Position numbers and translations under genes: made by a program. From contig OX467092.1 of assembly GCA_950106755.1 (NCBI GenBank), positions 8,370,001 through 8,434,000 on the forward strand: 64,000 nucleotides of DNA, written 5' to 3'. This document shows positions 24,545 to 37,400 of the stretch, piece by piece (position 1 is the first letter of the stretch; every line of letters begins with the position of its first letter). This DNA comes from Climacium dendroides. Taxonomy: Eukaryota > Streptophyta > Bryopsida > Hypnales > Climaciaceae. The notes beneath the pieces were generated by a model. The model searched no databases. It was given only the letters and a program-made list of their open reading frames with translations, and was not told where the DNA came from.

Positions 24545-24712
24545 TGAATTGAACCCCCACACTCAACCCCTTGGGGAAAACACTGAATTTTTTTTTATTT
24601 CCCACGCACGATAAAATTTGCAAACTTTGAATTCATATTTGCAACCAGAGATCCCAAATTATCTAAAAGAGGTCTAAACAAGGGGGTCAATTCACCCCAA
24701 CCCTGACCTAAT
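24545..24712. repeat. Dispersed repeat (family F), copy 2
   Basis: This is the inverted counterpart of 9795-10000 ('aatttgcaaactttgaattca', 'accagagatcccaaatta', 'gaacccccacactcaa'). It is bounded by 'gggtgaattgaaccccc' and 'gggggtcaattcacccc', which are themselves inverted repeats and may be the ends of a small element. Confidence 0.5.
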
Positions 24713-25019
24713 GATTGGACTACTTCCATTTTGACACACCAATATCATCCATCCAATACTAGTGTTTTTTATACTTTTTCATCCATTTTTATTTTTTCAT
24801 TTTTTTATTTATATATTTTGATACATGCATGTTGAACAACACATTACAAGGGATTCCGTTAGGTGGAAAGACTAATTTCATGCTAATAGTATACAAGGCA
24901 ATCTCCATTACCCACCCAGAGGTCCGATTTGGGAGCGAAGCCCGCTTGAGATAGGTTATTTTTTTTTCATTTTCTATGAAGTGCCATAGTGGCAATATTA
25001 AATGTAATAGTGGTGCTTT

Positions 25020-25140
25020 AAATTTCAACATTCATCCACATAATGAATAGAAAACATCACATTAGCACATATCACATATCCATATTCCTATTTTCATCCA
25101 CAATTGAGTGATTTCATCCAAGATTTTTTTTTAATTTGAA
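25020..25140. repeat. Dispersed repeat (family G), copy without Stowaway insertion
   Basis: The segment from 'caacattcatccacataatg' to 'catttcatccaagattttt' matches 52075-52290. In that copy an 82-bp Stowaway-type element interrupts the sequence after 'cacattagca'. Here the same point reads through, giving an empty site. Confidence 0.65.
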
Positions 25141-25149
25141 GTTTTCTGG

Positions 25150-25450
25150 TGATTTACAGGGGGGTAAAAAAACCCACTGGCCTGGGGCCGTCTTCGGTGG
25201 GTCAGTTTCCGGATGGATGAACAGTGAGGATTATTTTTCCGTTCATCTATCCTTGGGGCCTTTTGAGGGTGGGGGCCTGCCTGCCTGCCTGCACTTATGA
25301 ATGAGTGGGTGGAAGCGCCTGGCTGGCTGCGATGTGGAAGCTGCTGTTTCACTCCAACTCCTTGGCTCGGATTTTTTTCCTGGGCCTGGCCCCCACAAGG
25401 CCCCCACTCTCGAAAGGGGGCGTTCACCAGGAACCTCAATACACTGAAGC
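25150..25450. other. GC-rich island in AT-rich DNA, origin unknown
   Basis: About 300 bp with visibly high GC content sits between AT-rich repeats. It contains a (CCTG)n run at about 25277-25291 and open frames on both strands, none with a known domain. Composition unlike the surroundings suggests an inserted or relic fragment. No terminal repeats were found. Confidence 0.4.
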
Positions 25451-25611
25451 TTTTTCTTTTTAGGGCACGGACTCTAAAACCTATCTACCCAAGTAGGAGG
25501 TCCATAAATCAACCATTTAACCCGTGAGCGCCCAGCCCGTATTTGCTAAAATCCAAACCCTTCTCAATTCATCCCAATCAAACTATCACGTAAAATGAGA
25601 TTCGATTGTAC

Positions 25612-25930
25612 CGATCAGGGGTTAAGAGCTGGAATCAAATTTTGGGGAGGTGAACATTCTTGGAATATTTTTTCCAGTAAATTTTCCTTGGAAGAGGAGT
25701 GGAATGGGCATCAAACCCAAGTTGTTCCATATTTTTTTTTGGAGCTTTGTGGAATTAGTGATGAATTTTTGAGGTTGAAATGGTGTAGGGTTTTAGAATT
25801 GCCCACCTCCTCAAATGTACATTGTTTGTACATTGATGGAGGCTATGAAAAAGCAACATGTACAAACAATGTGCATTTGAGGAGGTGGGCGATTGTAGAG
25901 CATGTGTGCTTTTAGAACCTCCTACCTTAT
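25612..25930. mobile_element. Family B MITE, diverged copy with internal hairpin
   Basis: It aligns along its length with 24239-24533 ('cagtaaattttc', 'ggaattagtgatgaattttt', ending 'gcttttagaacctcctacctta'). It contains a 32-bp near-perfect inverted repeat at 25801-25832 and 25859-25890 (one mismatch, 26-nt loop), built on 'cccacctcctcaaatg'. Confidence 0.65.
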
Positions 25931-25934
25931 CCCT

Positions 25935-26847
25935 TAAGGACTAGTGTCCCCTTGGGGAAGAAAATGGATTTGGGACAAGTTCCTATGAACTCAATTTTCA
26001 GTGAAATTTTTTTGAAACTTTCTCATAAGATGGAAAAAATATATTAGCTTTGTGGGAATATGATTTTTATTTCAATCGGTGCTTGGGAGGAAAAGTTATA
26101 CCAGAAAAGCTCAAATTTTCATTCATTGGGCAGTAAAAGGATTCCATGATAATTTGGAATTTAATTTAAAAAAAATTCTTTTATAGATAGTATATTTTGT
26201 CTACATGTGAAGCTTTGATTCATTCCTTTTGGATTGGTGATGTGAAAGTTATGAATAATCTTGTTTTTTAGGCAATCTGAGCATCTTTTTTGAAAAAAAA
26301 TTATAAGATTTAATTTGAATGCAATTTTCACAATTTTTCAAAAAATATTGTTTAATAAGGTTAAGTTTTCTTGCTAGAACAATCTAACCATTGGTATTAT
26401 TGTATTTCAATCCCATCTTAGAGATATTAATGATTTAGTGTTTTTTTTTCAATTTTGGACCTACTTCTATTTAATAATTTTTTAAAGAATGAAAATCAAG
26501 TGTTTTTAAGAAAAAATATTTTTCCTAGACTTTCAACTCAATTCTTCAACACAAAATGTTTTTAATTCAAAGTACATAGTGCAATTTTTTTCCACAAATG
26601 GTAGTCAAAGTCATCTAAAATTGCAGGCTAGTGTTCAAAATATATAAATAAATAAAATTTTAATGCTAATATCTCTTAATATGTATGGTTCAAATTCATG
26701 AAATTTTTATCATATGATCTTGGACAAATAAACTAAAGACCCTACAATTAGATTCTAATTTGTTTTTCCCTTGAGCGAACACAATTGAAATGGCAATTTT
26801 TGGAGCATTTTTTTAATAGAAAATGGCCTTGGGCCTTTAGGGGTTAT
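25935..26847 (-). repeat. Family A element, inverted copy
   Basis: The interior follows family A in reverse order ('gggacaagttcctatgaact', 'gtgatgtgaaagttatg', 'tatgatcttgg') and ends 'gggcctttaggggtta' at 26847. The left terminus merges with 'cccttaagga' next to the family B copy. About 910 bp, near full length. Confidence 0.6.
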
Positions 26848-26853
26848 AACCAC

Positions 26854-27270
26854 ATTCCATAGTGCACGACGTAGTTAGGGTTTGATTGGAGTAAGGATGT
26901 GGGATTTGATTGGATTGAACCTAAGGACAGAGCCTCATGGTCATACTATTTTTGTTTTTATTGGTTGTGTATTTTAGACAAAGACTACCCTATGGCATCA
27001 ACTCTCACATTCTAAATCCAAGTTTTTCAATCCTATGTACAACTACATTCACACTACATAATGCAATCAAGGTTTGGTTGGAGTGGAGATGTGGGATCTA
27101 ATTGGATTGAACCTAAAGACAAAGCCACATAGTCACACCATTCTTGTTATTATTAGTCATGTCCTTTGAACAAAGACTATGGCATAGATTCTTGCATTCT
27201 CAATCCGAGTTTCCAAATCCTATCTACAACGGCATTCACACTATTAAATGCGGTTAAGGTTTAGTTGGAA
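26854..27270. repeat. Tandem duplication, about 190-bp unit
   Basis: Units start at 26854, 27047 and 27234 (third truncated). They share 'gggtttgattggagt' variants, 'gattggattgaacctaa', 'acaaagactay' and 'caatccgagttt' variants. No coding potential is evident. Confidence 0.65.
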
Positions 27271-28579
27271 GAGGGGTTTGACTAGTCGGATCACCTCTTT
27301 TCCATCTAACTAGTAGAGTGGGGGAATTCAATTTTAAATTTAAATTTAAAAAAAAAAATTGTTTTCTTGTCATTGGTTCAATATTTTCTTTGTTTAATTT
27401 ACAAACTATCCACTACTAATAAGCTAATATTGTTGTTTACCTAGGACAAAGCCTCACCATCTTACCATTCTTTTAATTTTTTGTAATAAAAACTAATATT
27501 TAATACAAGCTTTTAGCCTAGGGTTTATATTGTAGAATGTTAATAATTAGAACATCCCTATTAGGGTTCTCCCTATCTTTATCTAGACATGGAAGAAAAT
27601 CCCACCACCAAGGTCTTGCATCCCTAAAAATTTAGAGGAGGTAGGGCTCAATTTGGTATAGGTGAATTAATATAGAGAACTCGAAATCACCTTTTTGTAT
27701 ACCTTTCTTATTGAGCAACTTTAGTAGGGAAGAACATTCTCTATCTTTATATTTGCTCTCCCTTCATCCAAAATAAATAGGAATAGAAAAGAGTTGGTCC
27801 GGATGCTTTTAGCACAAAATAATCTAAATATTCATTTTTTCTAGCCGGGGCATTGATGGACTATTCTTTCATGGTAAAACATTATAGAATCAAATTTATG
27901 TGAATCTCGGGCATGCAAACTTGAACAATACCCAATTGTCTTCACTAGGATTTTAAATTTATTTATTTATTAATAATGAGCTACACTGATTTGTCTTATT
28001 AGTGCTTGTTACAAAAATGAACTTAAGCATACTTATAACTTTTTATAAGGGAAGAACATTTTTTTAATGATATTTGTGATGACTCTTCAATATAAATATC
28101 ACAAGTACACAAATATTGTATTAGTTTAGGGATTGATACAACATTAGTACAAATAAAATACTAGAAAATGAAATAATATGATGTATTGGGTACAAATATT
28201 CCTCCCTTATACAAGTTTTAATTGTATACTAGATCATTTCGTAACACATACTAACATTACATATCAATATACTAGCAATTAGTGGCTCTATCCTTATAAT
28301 AACACTTGCTTGCATTTATGTAAGGACTTGTTCAAACTTTCTTACATATAGCTTTTGTTCAATGCAAAGGCTTCATCTATTTTGTTTCAAAGCCAATATA
28401 TGTAGTATATGCATGTAGAAGAACATGAAATTAGGAGGTTCTAATTTGCTTAGGAAGACAAATAGGCTAACTTTGAAAGGACGGGCCCATGCCTATTAAG
28501 CTCAACTTCAAAATCCTTTGGTCTATATTTTTCCATTTAGTGACTATTTACAAGTGCAAATACTTATATTTACTTTCTA
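27271..28579. other. AT-rich intergenic, nothing recognised
   Basis: No gene or defined repeat is supported in this stretch. Confidence 0.5.
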
Positions 28580-29276
28580 GAGATGAAATCACATGACTTC
28601 TTTTAGTCATAATTTTCTTAGATTTGTTTGTGAAATTTGTGAAATTTGTGAAATTTTATTATTGATGTTTATATGCAGCTCAGGATAGGATTGAGCAATC
28701 AAAATCACCTTAAAAAAGTTATTACTTTAGAGAGGTTCTACTACACTATTTTTTTTTTGATTGAAAACAAAACATGGTACACTCTCATTTTGTTATTTTG
28801 CACATGATCTAGTTTACTTTATACAACAATCTCACCATCTTAAAGGTATTAACAATTTAGTTTTTCCTTCTATCTCATACATGTTTCAACAATAATTTTT
28901 TAAAGAATGAAAATTACAAGGGTTTTTCTTTGAATTATTTTTTCAAACTCTCAACTCAATTCTTGAACATAAAAAAATTTAATTCACAATCTATTGTACA
29001 AAAATTTTAAGTGAAGAGGATTCAAAGCCGTACAATCTAGTCAAACTAGGAGTAAAAGAAACTTGTTTTCTTCACTTTAAATGCTTATATCTTATGATCA
29101 ATATGTTCAAAGTTTTTATAATTTCTTTGAAACATTTTCACACTAGCCTAGTGCAAGATCCTATGATTAGATTTGTGAAAGAAACAAATGTTTAAAATTT
29201 CTATTGTTTGCATTGAAAATGGAAGTTTTGAGTGGTTTTGACAAAAAAGAATGACCTTAAGGCTTAAATTAGGGTT
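28580..29276 (-). repeat. Family A element, degraded inverted copy
   Basis: The order 'aacaatctcaccatc', 'ggtattaacaatttag', 'caactcaattcttgaacat', 'gcaagatcctatgattag' is the inverse of family A. The right end 'gaccttaaggcttaaa' is worn, and the left end cannot be placed exactly. Confidence 0.5.
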
Positions 29277-29334
29277 AAGGAAGAAGGTATGTAAAGTGCT
29301 TGAGCTCGAAAAACGTCTTTTAATGCACAAGTAC

Positions 29335-29572
29335 AATTTTCTTTTTCATTGCACCAACAATGTACATAAAGTGTACATTTCAGGGGATGAATACTTTTGT
29401 ATTTCAACTTCAAAAACTCACAACTAATTCCTCAAAGCTTCAAAAAATATGAAATGACTTGTGTTAGATGCCAATTCCATTTGTCTTTCAAGAAAAATTT
29501 ACCTGAAAAATATCTCAAAAACTTTAACCTCCCCAAATGAATTTAAACCCCTTACCTTGCTGAAACTTGACA
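29335..29572. mobile_element. Family B MITE, inverted degraded copy
   Basis: In reverse orientation it carries 'aaaaactcacaactaattcc', 'gatgccaattccattt' and 'aaaaatttacctgaaaa', then ends 'ccccttacctt'. It also contains 'caatgtacataaagtgtaca', the loop region of the 25612 copy. Confidence 0.55.
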
Positions 29573-31438
29573 GTTCAGCCAAAGCTCCATGAAAACTAGG
29601 CATCGTTCCTTGCTTTGCTTGTCATCGAAGCTTTGGTGTGTCCACATAATTCCATTTTGACTTCAATTGCAAGGAGGATTGCAGCTCAAGCAATTCAATC
29701 AATCAATTCCTCCCCCTTTTCCCAAACTTCATCTGAAATGGTAAATAATCAATTAGGCCGAGTGGATTGCCCAGAAATTTGGAACAGCGAGTAAAAAAAT
29801 TTGGTGAAAAAAACAATCTTTAGTGCCTTAGAGCTTGAATCTTTTTTTGAATTTTTGCTTATAATTTTTATAAGTATATATTATTTTACCTCAATTTTAT
29901 CGAATCCATCATATAGAAAGTGTCAATTTTCAAAAGTCAAGCATTGGTTTGGATGAATGAAAAGTATTGTGGCAAAAAAAGTCCCTAGAACCTATATGAT
30001 CATCATTTGAATTTTGGGCATTGGAGCGCTAAGGGATTAGATATTCAACTTTTATCACATGTTAGATATTCAATTCTTGGTTTGTTTACAATAATGAATT
30101 ATCATTGCCAAAATGAAATTCTTTTCGTTTAGATTTGGTGTTTCTTATGATGTTTGAATTTAGAAAAGAAAATTATTCACAAGCTATAGGAAATATTAAG
30201 GCTGGCAAACTAGCCTATTACTACCAAAATTCCAAGTCTACCCTCTTGACCTCATGAATATGTAGTATGTAGTTTCATTGTTAATATAGTCCTTGGATAT
30301 ATAAGAGTATAGATGAGATGGGAGTGGTAATACGTTGATTCACCTTAAAAGCATGCAAGATCAAATTATTACAAGCCTTGTGCTAAGCTTAAAAAGAGGT
30401 TGTTTTTTGTAGGTGCACTCTACGTAAGTACACTAGAGTTTGTAAGAATTATGATTGACCATGGGAATAGGCAATACATGCCTACACAACTCCAATACAT
30501 AAGTCAATATATGCTCAACGCACCCACAAACTAGTACAATCTCCACTAAGGTCAAAAGTGTTCTCATACAATTGAATGCACCAAAATTTTAGAACCCTTC
30601 ACACAAATTGGGTTTGCAAAGATGGGACCTAAACTTCAATTTAAGGAGAAAACAAGTCAATAGGATTTGATTGCATCCATAACATTACCGTATGTAACAA
30701 TGTACAAAGGGCCCAACACTTGTTTAAAGGTCTATCTTTGTTGCTTCATGCTACATCTTCGTTCGTTTCGCATGGCCCTACAACGGCCATTATCATTAAT
30801 TTAGGGCTCTTCCCCCATATGGCAACCTAAAAAATCTAAGCTGATCCAAGTTTCGAGCTTCCCAACAACTTACTCCTGCGACCAGGAACAAAATCTTGTT
30901 GAATCATCGTAACAGCACAAAATTCTGAAAAGAAAGTGAAAAAGTGGTCCTTTAATTTGACCTAGTATACTGGTACAAGAACATGATTCAATGTACAGCA
31001 ATGCACATGAGCTAACGCCAAGCTCAAACTGACACCCTGACCTTCTTAGTGCATTTCCTCAACTTCACCCCATTCCGCATCCAAAATTGAATGCACCAGC
31101 AGCCTCGAACAAAAGACCTTAACATGGGTGCCGTTTGTTAGGAACAGACATGATTCTACCACCACAATTCCAAGCCCCAATTCTAGGCTTCACTTTTAGC
31201 TTCCAGGCTTCCCAGTTCGTCCATTTGCAGCACCTCTCAAACTTGCAGGGTGCTAAGGTTGTGGGACAGCGTTGGTCAACACCCAGGCCGTAATCTAGCC
31301 CTTCATCAATATAAATGGTTCTGTGCAATACAGTTTCTAAGAAACATACAAGTTCTTGTGCAACAGCTGCTGAAGAATTTAGTAGTAGCTTTAATAAGTA
31401 GACATCCCAACCGCAGGTTGCTACTAAATCATCACTGC
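29573..31438. other. Intergenic; right end likely topoisomerase 3' UTR
   Basis: No gene is supported. From about 30,900 to 31,438 the DNA is less AT-rich and would form the 3' UTR of the minus-strand topoisomerase gene. A poly(A) site was not identified with confidence. Confidence 0.4.
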
Positions 31439-34400
31439 CTACTCACCCTGAAAACAAAATCAGATCACTCGTTAAGCAATGACTCCTGCAAAAACATCCT
31501 TTCTACTTCTAAACTAGTCAATTAAAATGTAAAAAATAAACATGGTTGAGGTTGAAGACAAGAAGATTTACCTGCACGAGAAGAAGCTCGGAGCTATTGT
31601 CCGACACGTCAACATTTTTCCTTGGCCTGCCCCTTCCTCTTTTCTTGATTACGGGATTCACACCTCTCGGAAGACTTCCACTATTAGAGTCCTGGGTCAG
31701 TTTCTTCGTGTGCTGCTTCTCTCCCTTTGTACTCTGTTGCTCCTGCGAGACTGAAGGACGTGGGGCATTGTGTGGTAATGAAGACTCGTCTTCAATCTGA
31801 GGACTTGATCTCTGACTGGTCTCGTCAACTGGTTTCCTGTGGGGTCGCCGTCCACGTCTAGACACATTTTTGCCTTTCAATATTTCAACAGCCTTCTCTA
31901 TAGATAATTTTTCCACTTTAACTCCCTGCAAAAGACATAAGGATTCCCTAAGCTCCTAAATATCGTGCAAGACACAAATGTCCCATTTGTCACATCAACC
32001 ACTACTTTCATATGGTAGGAAGCTCCTTAGGAGTCACGTTGGGTATCGTCACTCTAAGAATGAGTTGGCTTTCTAATGGTGCAATATACGGCACCAATAG
32101 ATGGCCTCTTGAACTATGAAAGGTCCAAAAACTCAAGTATGTCCATTGTTTATCTTTGTTCATAAAATTATTATTCTCTATTAAGAAAATTTTAAGACTT
32201 TGTAAACAATAAATATAGTGAAATCTACATTTTTGGAAATTTTAAAAATTGATTTGGTGAAGGTCTAGAAAGATATCTCTGAGTTGAATAATTTCTTGTC
32301 ATCATCACCCTTAACTTCATTTCGAATATCAACTAAAGCAAAGATGCGGAAGTCATATAGCACATCTAATTTGTTGTTGTGAACCTTGTCGGCATTCATG
32401 AGTTAATCTTCGAACAGTCCGGTAAACGAGATGAACTGCATTTTGATAATTATTTTACCGTAGACGACAGAAGACCACAGTATTGAAGACTAATTTGTAT
32501 GAGATCTCACCTGGGGAACATTTGCACTAATTGCCCGGTGTCGCAGAAAGAAACCAAACTTTCCAATGCTGATGATAATGGGAGTCCCTTCTACAGGATG
32601 CATCCCCTGTCAAACAACCATTCAGGAAAGGAAAAATAAAAATCTGCATGGGAGGATCAATACCACGAATCCAGTAGTCAGTTTGATGAAAATGAACGAA
32701 CCAGAAATACTTACCAACTCTCGAGGATAGCTCAATAACTCCAAGGCTTTTGTTAAAGTGACTTCCTCAGCTTTGACACCCTAAAAAAATAGAGAAACAC
32801 TACACAATTAGGACACGTAACCCCTAAAGGAACCATCACTCATGGGTTGAAAATGACCAGAATTAGTGAATAGTATTGCGTGTTGGTCGACAGACACATA
32901 AAATTCAACAAAAAGAAAGTATCCATATCGCCTACTGAAAACTGCGGGAAGGCATTTGGGCTTCACTGCCCTTTAGGGTTACATACTATATGTTGATATC
33001 CAAACAGCTCTTGGGACATAATTCTTCAAAATCAAAATAACATACCTTGGGTATCGTTGTTCGAGGCGGTTTCTGATTTTTGGAAGCTTCTCCAAGTTGC
33101 ACATATGCTCCATACGGCCCCACCCTCATCACCACCTAAGAATATCAGCAACATTCAGCGCCTAGTTACATTTCCGCAGACATAGTTTGCTTCCAAGACC
33201 CACTGAAATACTCCCAACAAATGTACCCTCTGTCATAGTCAAACATCATCCTGCACAACTAATTTTCATGTTTCCACAAGTAGGAAGGTGGCTGCGGTGC
33301 GTATGCCCTCAGAAAAATACCTCCAGTTGCGTGGTCGGGTCCACACCAAGAACCTTGGCAGGATGTGCAATAGCAGACCATTGTTCAGATGGGGTTTCAG
33401 AGCCTTCATCACTACTTAATTCATCTTCCTCTCCAGATATCATATTGGCTTTAAAGCTGTCGTACAGAGATGGGCAAAGTAACCGATATGAGAAAACTAA
33501 AACTTAAAGAAGAAAGATCATTGCCATTATATACCTAGTAACATTATTACTAGCCAATAGCTTGTCGACCTACACACAAATTTGTAGTGCTTCTGATGAG
33601 ACTTTCAATGCTGTATTTTATCTATGAACTATCAAGAGAAATTGACTACTTGATGCTCAACTGAGTGGGGAGACTTATCATAATGACTGGCAACACTTTA
33701 AAGACAGCACAGGAAGCCTATAATTGGCAATTAAGTGTTGGAAAAGGCGAATACATGCAATTAGGGTGACGCGAACATCCAAAAAAGTAGCCAGCTCCAA
33801 ATCGACTCAGTTTTAGAGACACCTTTCCTTCCTTGCAGCTGACACATCAAATTTTAAGAGGACTACATTAGTCATCAAGACATATAGGGCAAAAGAAATG
33901 GATGCCCTACCTTAAAACTATCGCAGAAATAGAACTAAAAACAATGACTCGAAATCATTGCCTAAAACCTTGTCAGCAATCTACACTAATAAACAGAGTT
34001 GACGTCCACTAGAAGCACCCAAGACTCATCAGGAAGTAAAACCAGGTATAAATCACCTTGGACAAACTCTGTCCCCAATCCCTGCACTTGTTGACGGAAA
34101 AAGCTGTTTGGCTAGCAACTCTTCGAGCAGCACGGCCACCTTCACATTCAAAATGGAATGGCTAATGAAATCATCTGAGGTTATCCAAACCGTGCAAACT
34201 GGTAGGAAGAGGTGGAGAGTCAAAGCCTTGGGATAACGGGTTGTACCTTATTAATAGGAACTTTCATGGCATTCATAACATCCTCATGAAATTCAGGCCA
34301 GAAATTTCTCAGCACCTGCTTCCAGTTTGCATGCCCTGCTGATACTTCATCAAGCTGTCACACAAAACGAATCCTATTTGTGACCACTACAGAAGTTGAC

Positions 34401-37400
34401 GAGCTTTGTCATACAAACAGTTTTAAGCAGACTGATTAAGTCACATCCAACCTCTGGTCAAGCAGTGAGGCATCAAAAACAAGCTTTCTTACTTGGAGTA
34501 TCAATTTGAACATTAAAAAATTCTCATCCAGCTATCTTGAAATATAGGCATTTTCTAGCACGATCACTAGATAACATGCGCAAGGGTTTTGAAATATCAG
34601 GGACAAAACACCATATGTCATACCTGCCTCTCCATATTGGCAGTAAGAGCAAAGTCTGTAAACTCTGGAAAATAGTGAATGAGGAATGCGGATACCTGCA
34701 CAGGAAATTTAAGTAGTAGGAGCATCAAAAACAGAAACGCAAATGGGCAGGTCAGTAAACTGTGGGAAAAGTCACCTATGAAAGCAAAGTCTTGCAGAAC
34801 ATAATATACCATAGTATGAAAGGTTTGAGAGAAGAGTTTGAACGACAGGTTCTCATAACTTACCATGCGTCCTCGTACTTCAGGAAAAATTCGATGTTCA
34901 TCAATTCTTATATAATTCCTGACCTGGAAAAAAGGGAGGTTTCCTTAGGAAAGAATCCTCTTCTATCATGAGTTGATCAAGAAAAAAATCAGCAAGTGAA
35001 ACAATTCCCGGAAACAATTCAACCACAAAGGTGCAACCGATATTAGGTACTGAATTAGATGTAACAACCAGAATCTAGATATTTTCAGTCTCCAAGCCAT
35101 TTCCAGCTAATGCCTTTTTTTTAATTCTACAGACCATGGATAGAAGAAGAATTCCGAATAATTACAAGCAGACAGACCGCATAACAACCCAAAACATTTT
35201 AAGGTTAGTCAGAAGATCAAAACCTGCAAAGTACGTAGAGAGGGAGCATATGTTGAAGGACGACCAATGCCTAGCTCTTCCAGTTGCTTCACCTGCAAAT
35301 TTCCACGTGAGAAAGAGGTTCTATGGTATCTCCAAGACTGTGATCACAATCACACGAATGTATTTGCAGCATGTATATGCTTAGCACAATGCACAATTTG
35401 TTTACAATTTGTTTACAAGTCAATGTAAGAGTTTAGAACAGAGAAGGCCACAAAATCCAAAGAGGTGACAGAATATCAATAAACGTTATTTTGAGCATTA
35501 CTTAAACAGGTTGTCAAAGCAACTGCAGAACTTTACATCAAAGTCACAACACACATATGAATTAGGCTCACTTACTAAAGTGCCCTCGGAAAAACGGGGT
35601 GGAGGCTCGGTGAAGTGCTGACGTGGTCGAAACTCTAATAGTTTTATAAGATCTCCTGGCTTCTCTCCCACAAAACCATTAAATCACTACAACTGCTAAT
35701 GAAATAATCAACAGACCTAACCATTACGAAAAGAGCTCTGAAAGAAATCACATAAAACCGAACACATCTCACCAGTCCCAATTATTAGAAAATTAAAATA
35801 ATAGCATCCCCGATTCAGAAACAATTGAAGGTCTATACAGGACTTGGCTTTCGTCACCTCAAGTTGATTCAAATCTAGAGTAGATCCATCGTCGTCTTCA
35901 TCTTGAAGAATTTCCACAAATTTACCAAGTGCTGCCGTGTCCTGTGTATTGAACCAGGCACTCAATGTGGTTACCTCAACCAATCTGAGAGAATAAAACA
36001 AAACTATGACTGTAAGAGGAGCTAAATTTACGTCATCGTTACAGCTGGAATTTCAATATTTTGATGCCCCAAACCAACAGTTCTGTATCTAAACAGTCCA
36101 CGTCGAGACGGCAGGGATGCACCTGATCAAATTAGGAAAATTGGCAAGAGCTTCAAACCTTGTAGGCGTCAAGAAATCCAGAAAAAGAAGTAGAGGAGCT
36201 ACTAGCACGTAGCTGCACATCATCATCATCATCCACTACGTATACGGAGACCTGCAAGGCAATCCAACCAAAGAATTTACACTTCTAAGCACCACGCATA
36301 ATAAAACATTCCCTATAAAGATTGTAAAGTCAGCAGCATAAGACATTGTTGATACATCTAACAGTACATGAAAGAAGACCTCAACTACTGCCGAGCTTTG
36401 AGAAAATATCACATGCCCGAAGAGACCGTTTAGCATACAAAACATGATTAATCACTCGTTAATCGACAAAAATTGTAAAAGGCGAGTAGCAATGATTTTA
36501 CATTGAAATTATTAGTCAACAATTATCTTCGGCCACAGCAAGCAAGAAAAGGTTGTCCCCATCATTCCTCTCTGATTATTGGCCTAGATTAACTAAAACA
36601 CTTAATAGACTGAACTCCATTCACTTTTAACATTGAGTATCCAAACCTGGCTGGATACAGCAGGCTCCATCTGGCACGCCACAGTGCGAGCCCATATAAG
36701 GCTATACAGTTGCAAAGCATCTTCCTCCAAAACATCAGCTACGGATGCTACACCCACAATTGAAGTCCTGTTAATCATTCCCTACGTGCCAAAATTCAGA
36801 GGTATATCTTGATCTCCTAATAAAAACATAAGTGTGTACCCCATTCATAAAAGGATCTCGACATATGTGTGTACCCCATTCATAAAAGGAACTCTTACTG
36901 ACAGGTTACTCTGAACTCTTACTGAAAGGTTACTTTGAACTCTTACTGAAAGGTTACTTTGAACTCTTACTGAAAGGTTACTTTGAACTCTTCAACACAA
37001 CCAATGCTTGATGCACTGACCATAGTTTAAAAGCAGAATGTGAACACATAGAACAAGAAATAAAACAAGCTTACATGGCAGGCGAAATATATCAGTTGGC
37101 CGAATAGCCTCATGAGCTTCTTGGGCATTTCTCAATTTGGACACCAAAACCCTGCTTTCAGCCGGAACGTAGTCTTGTCCATACCTGTACCACAGCATTT
37201 TAAGTAGAACCTCAGAATTCCAATATTTCATTCCATCTATGCCAATCCCAATATAAAGAATCCAAGCTCAGTTGATTTACATTACAAGGGGGATGCATTT
37301 GATATCAAGCCTAAACAATCAATAAAACCACCAGCGAGTTCATTTCTAAATAACATTTAACCTATAAAGGCTAGCCATTGCTTACAAAATTTGGTGTAAG

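Noticed and set aside
33530..33570. Possible topoisomerase exon reading VDKLLASNNVT
   Set aside because: Including it breaks the phase. Joining 33755 directly to 33456 gives HPNC-I-FKAN in frame and matches the order of the family.
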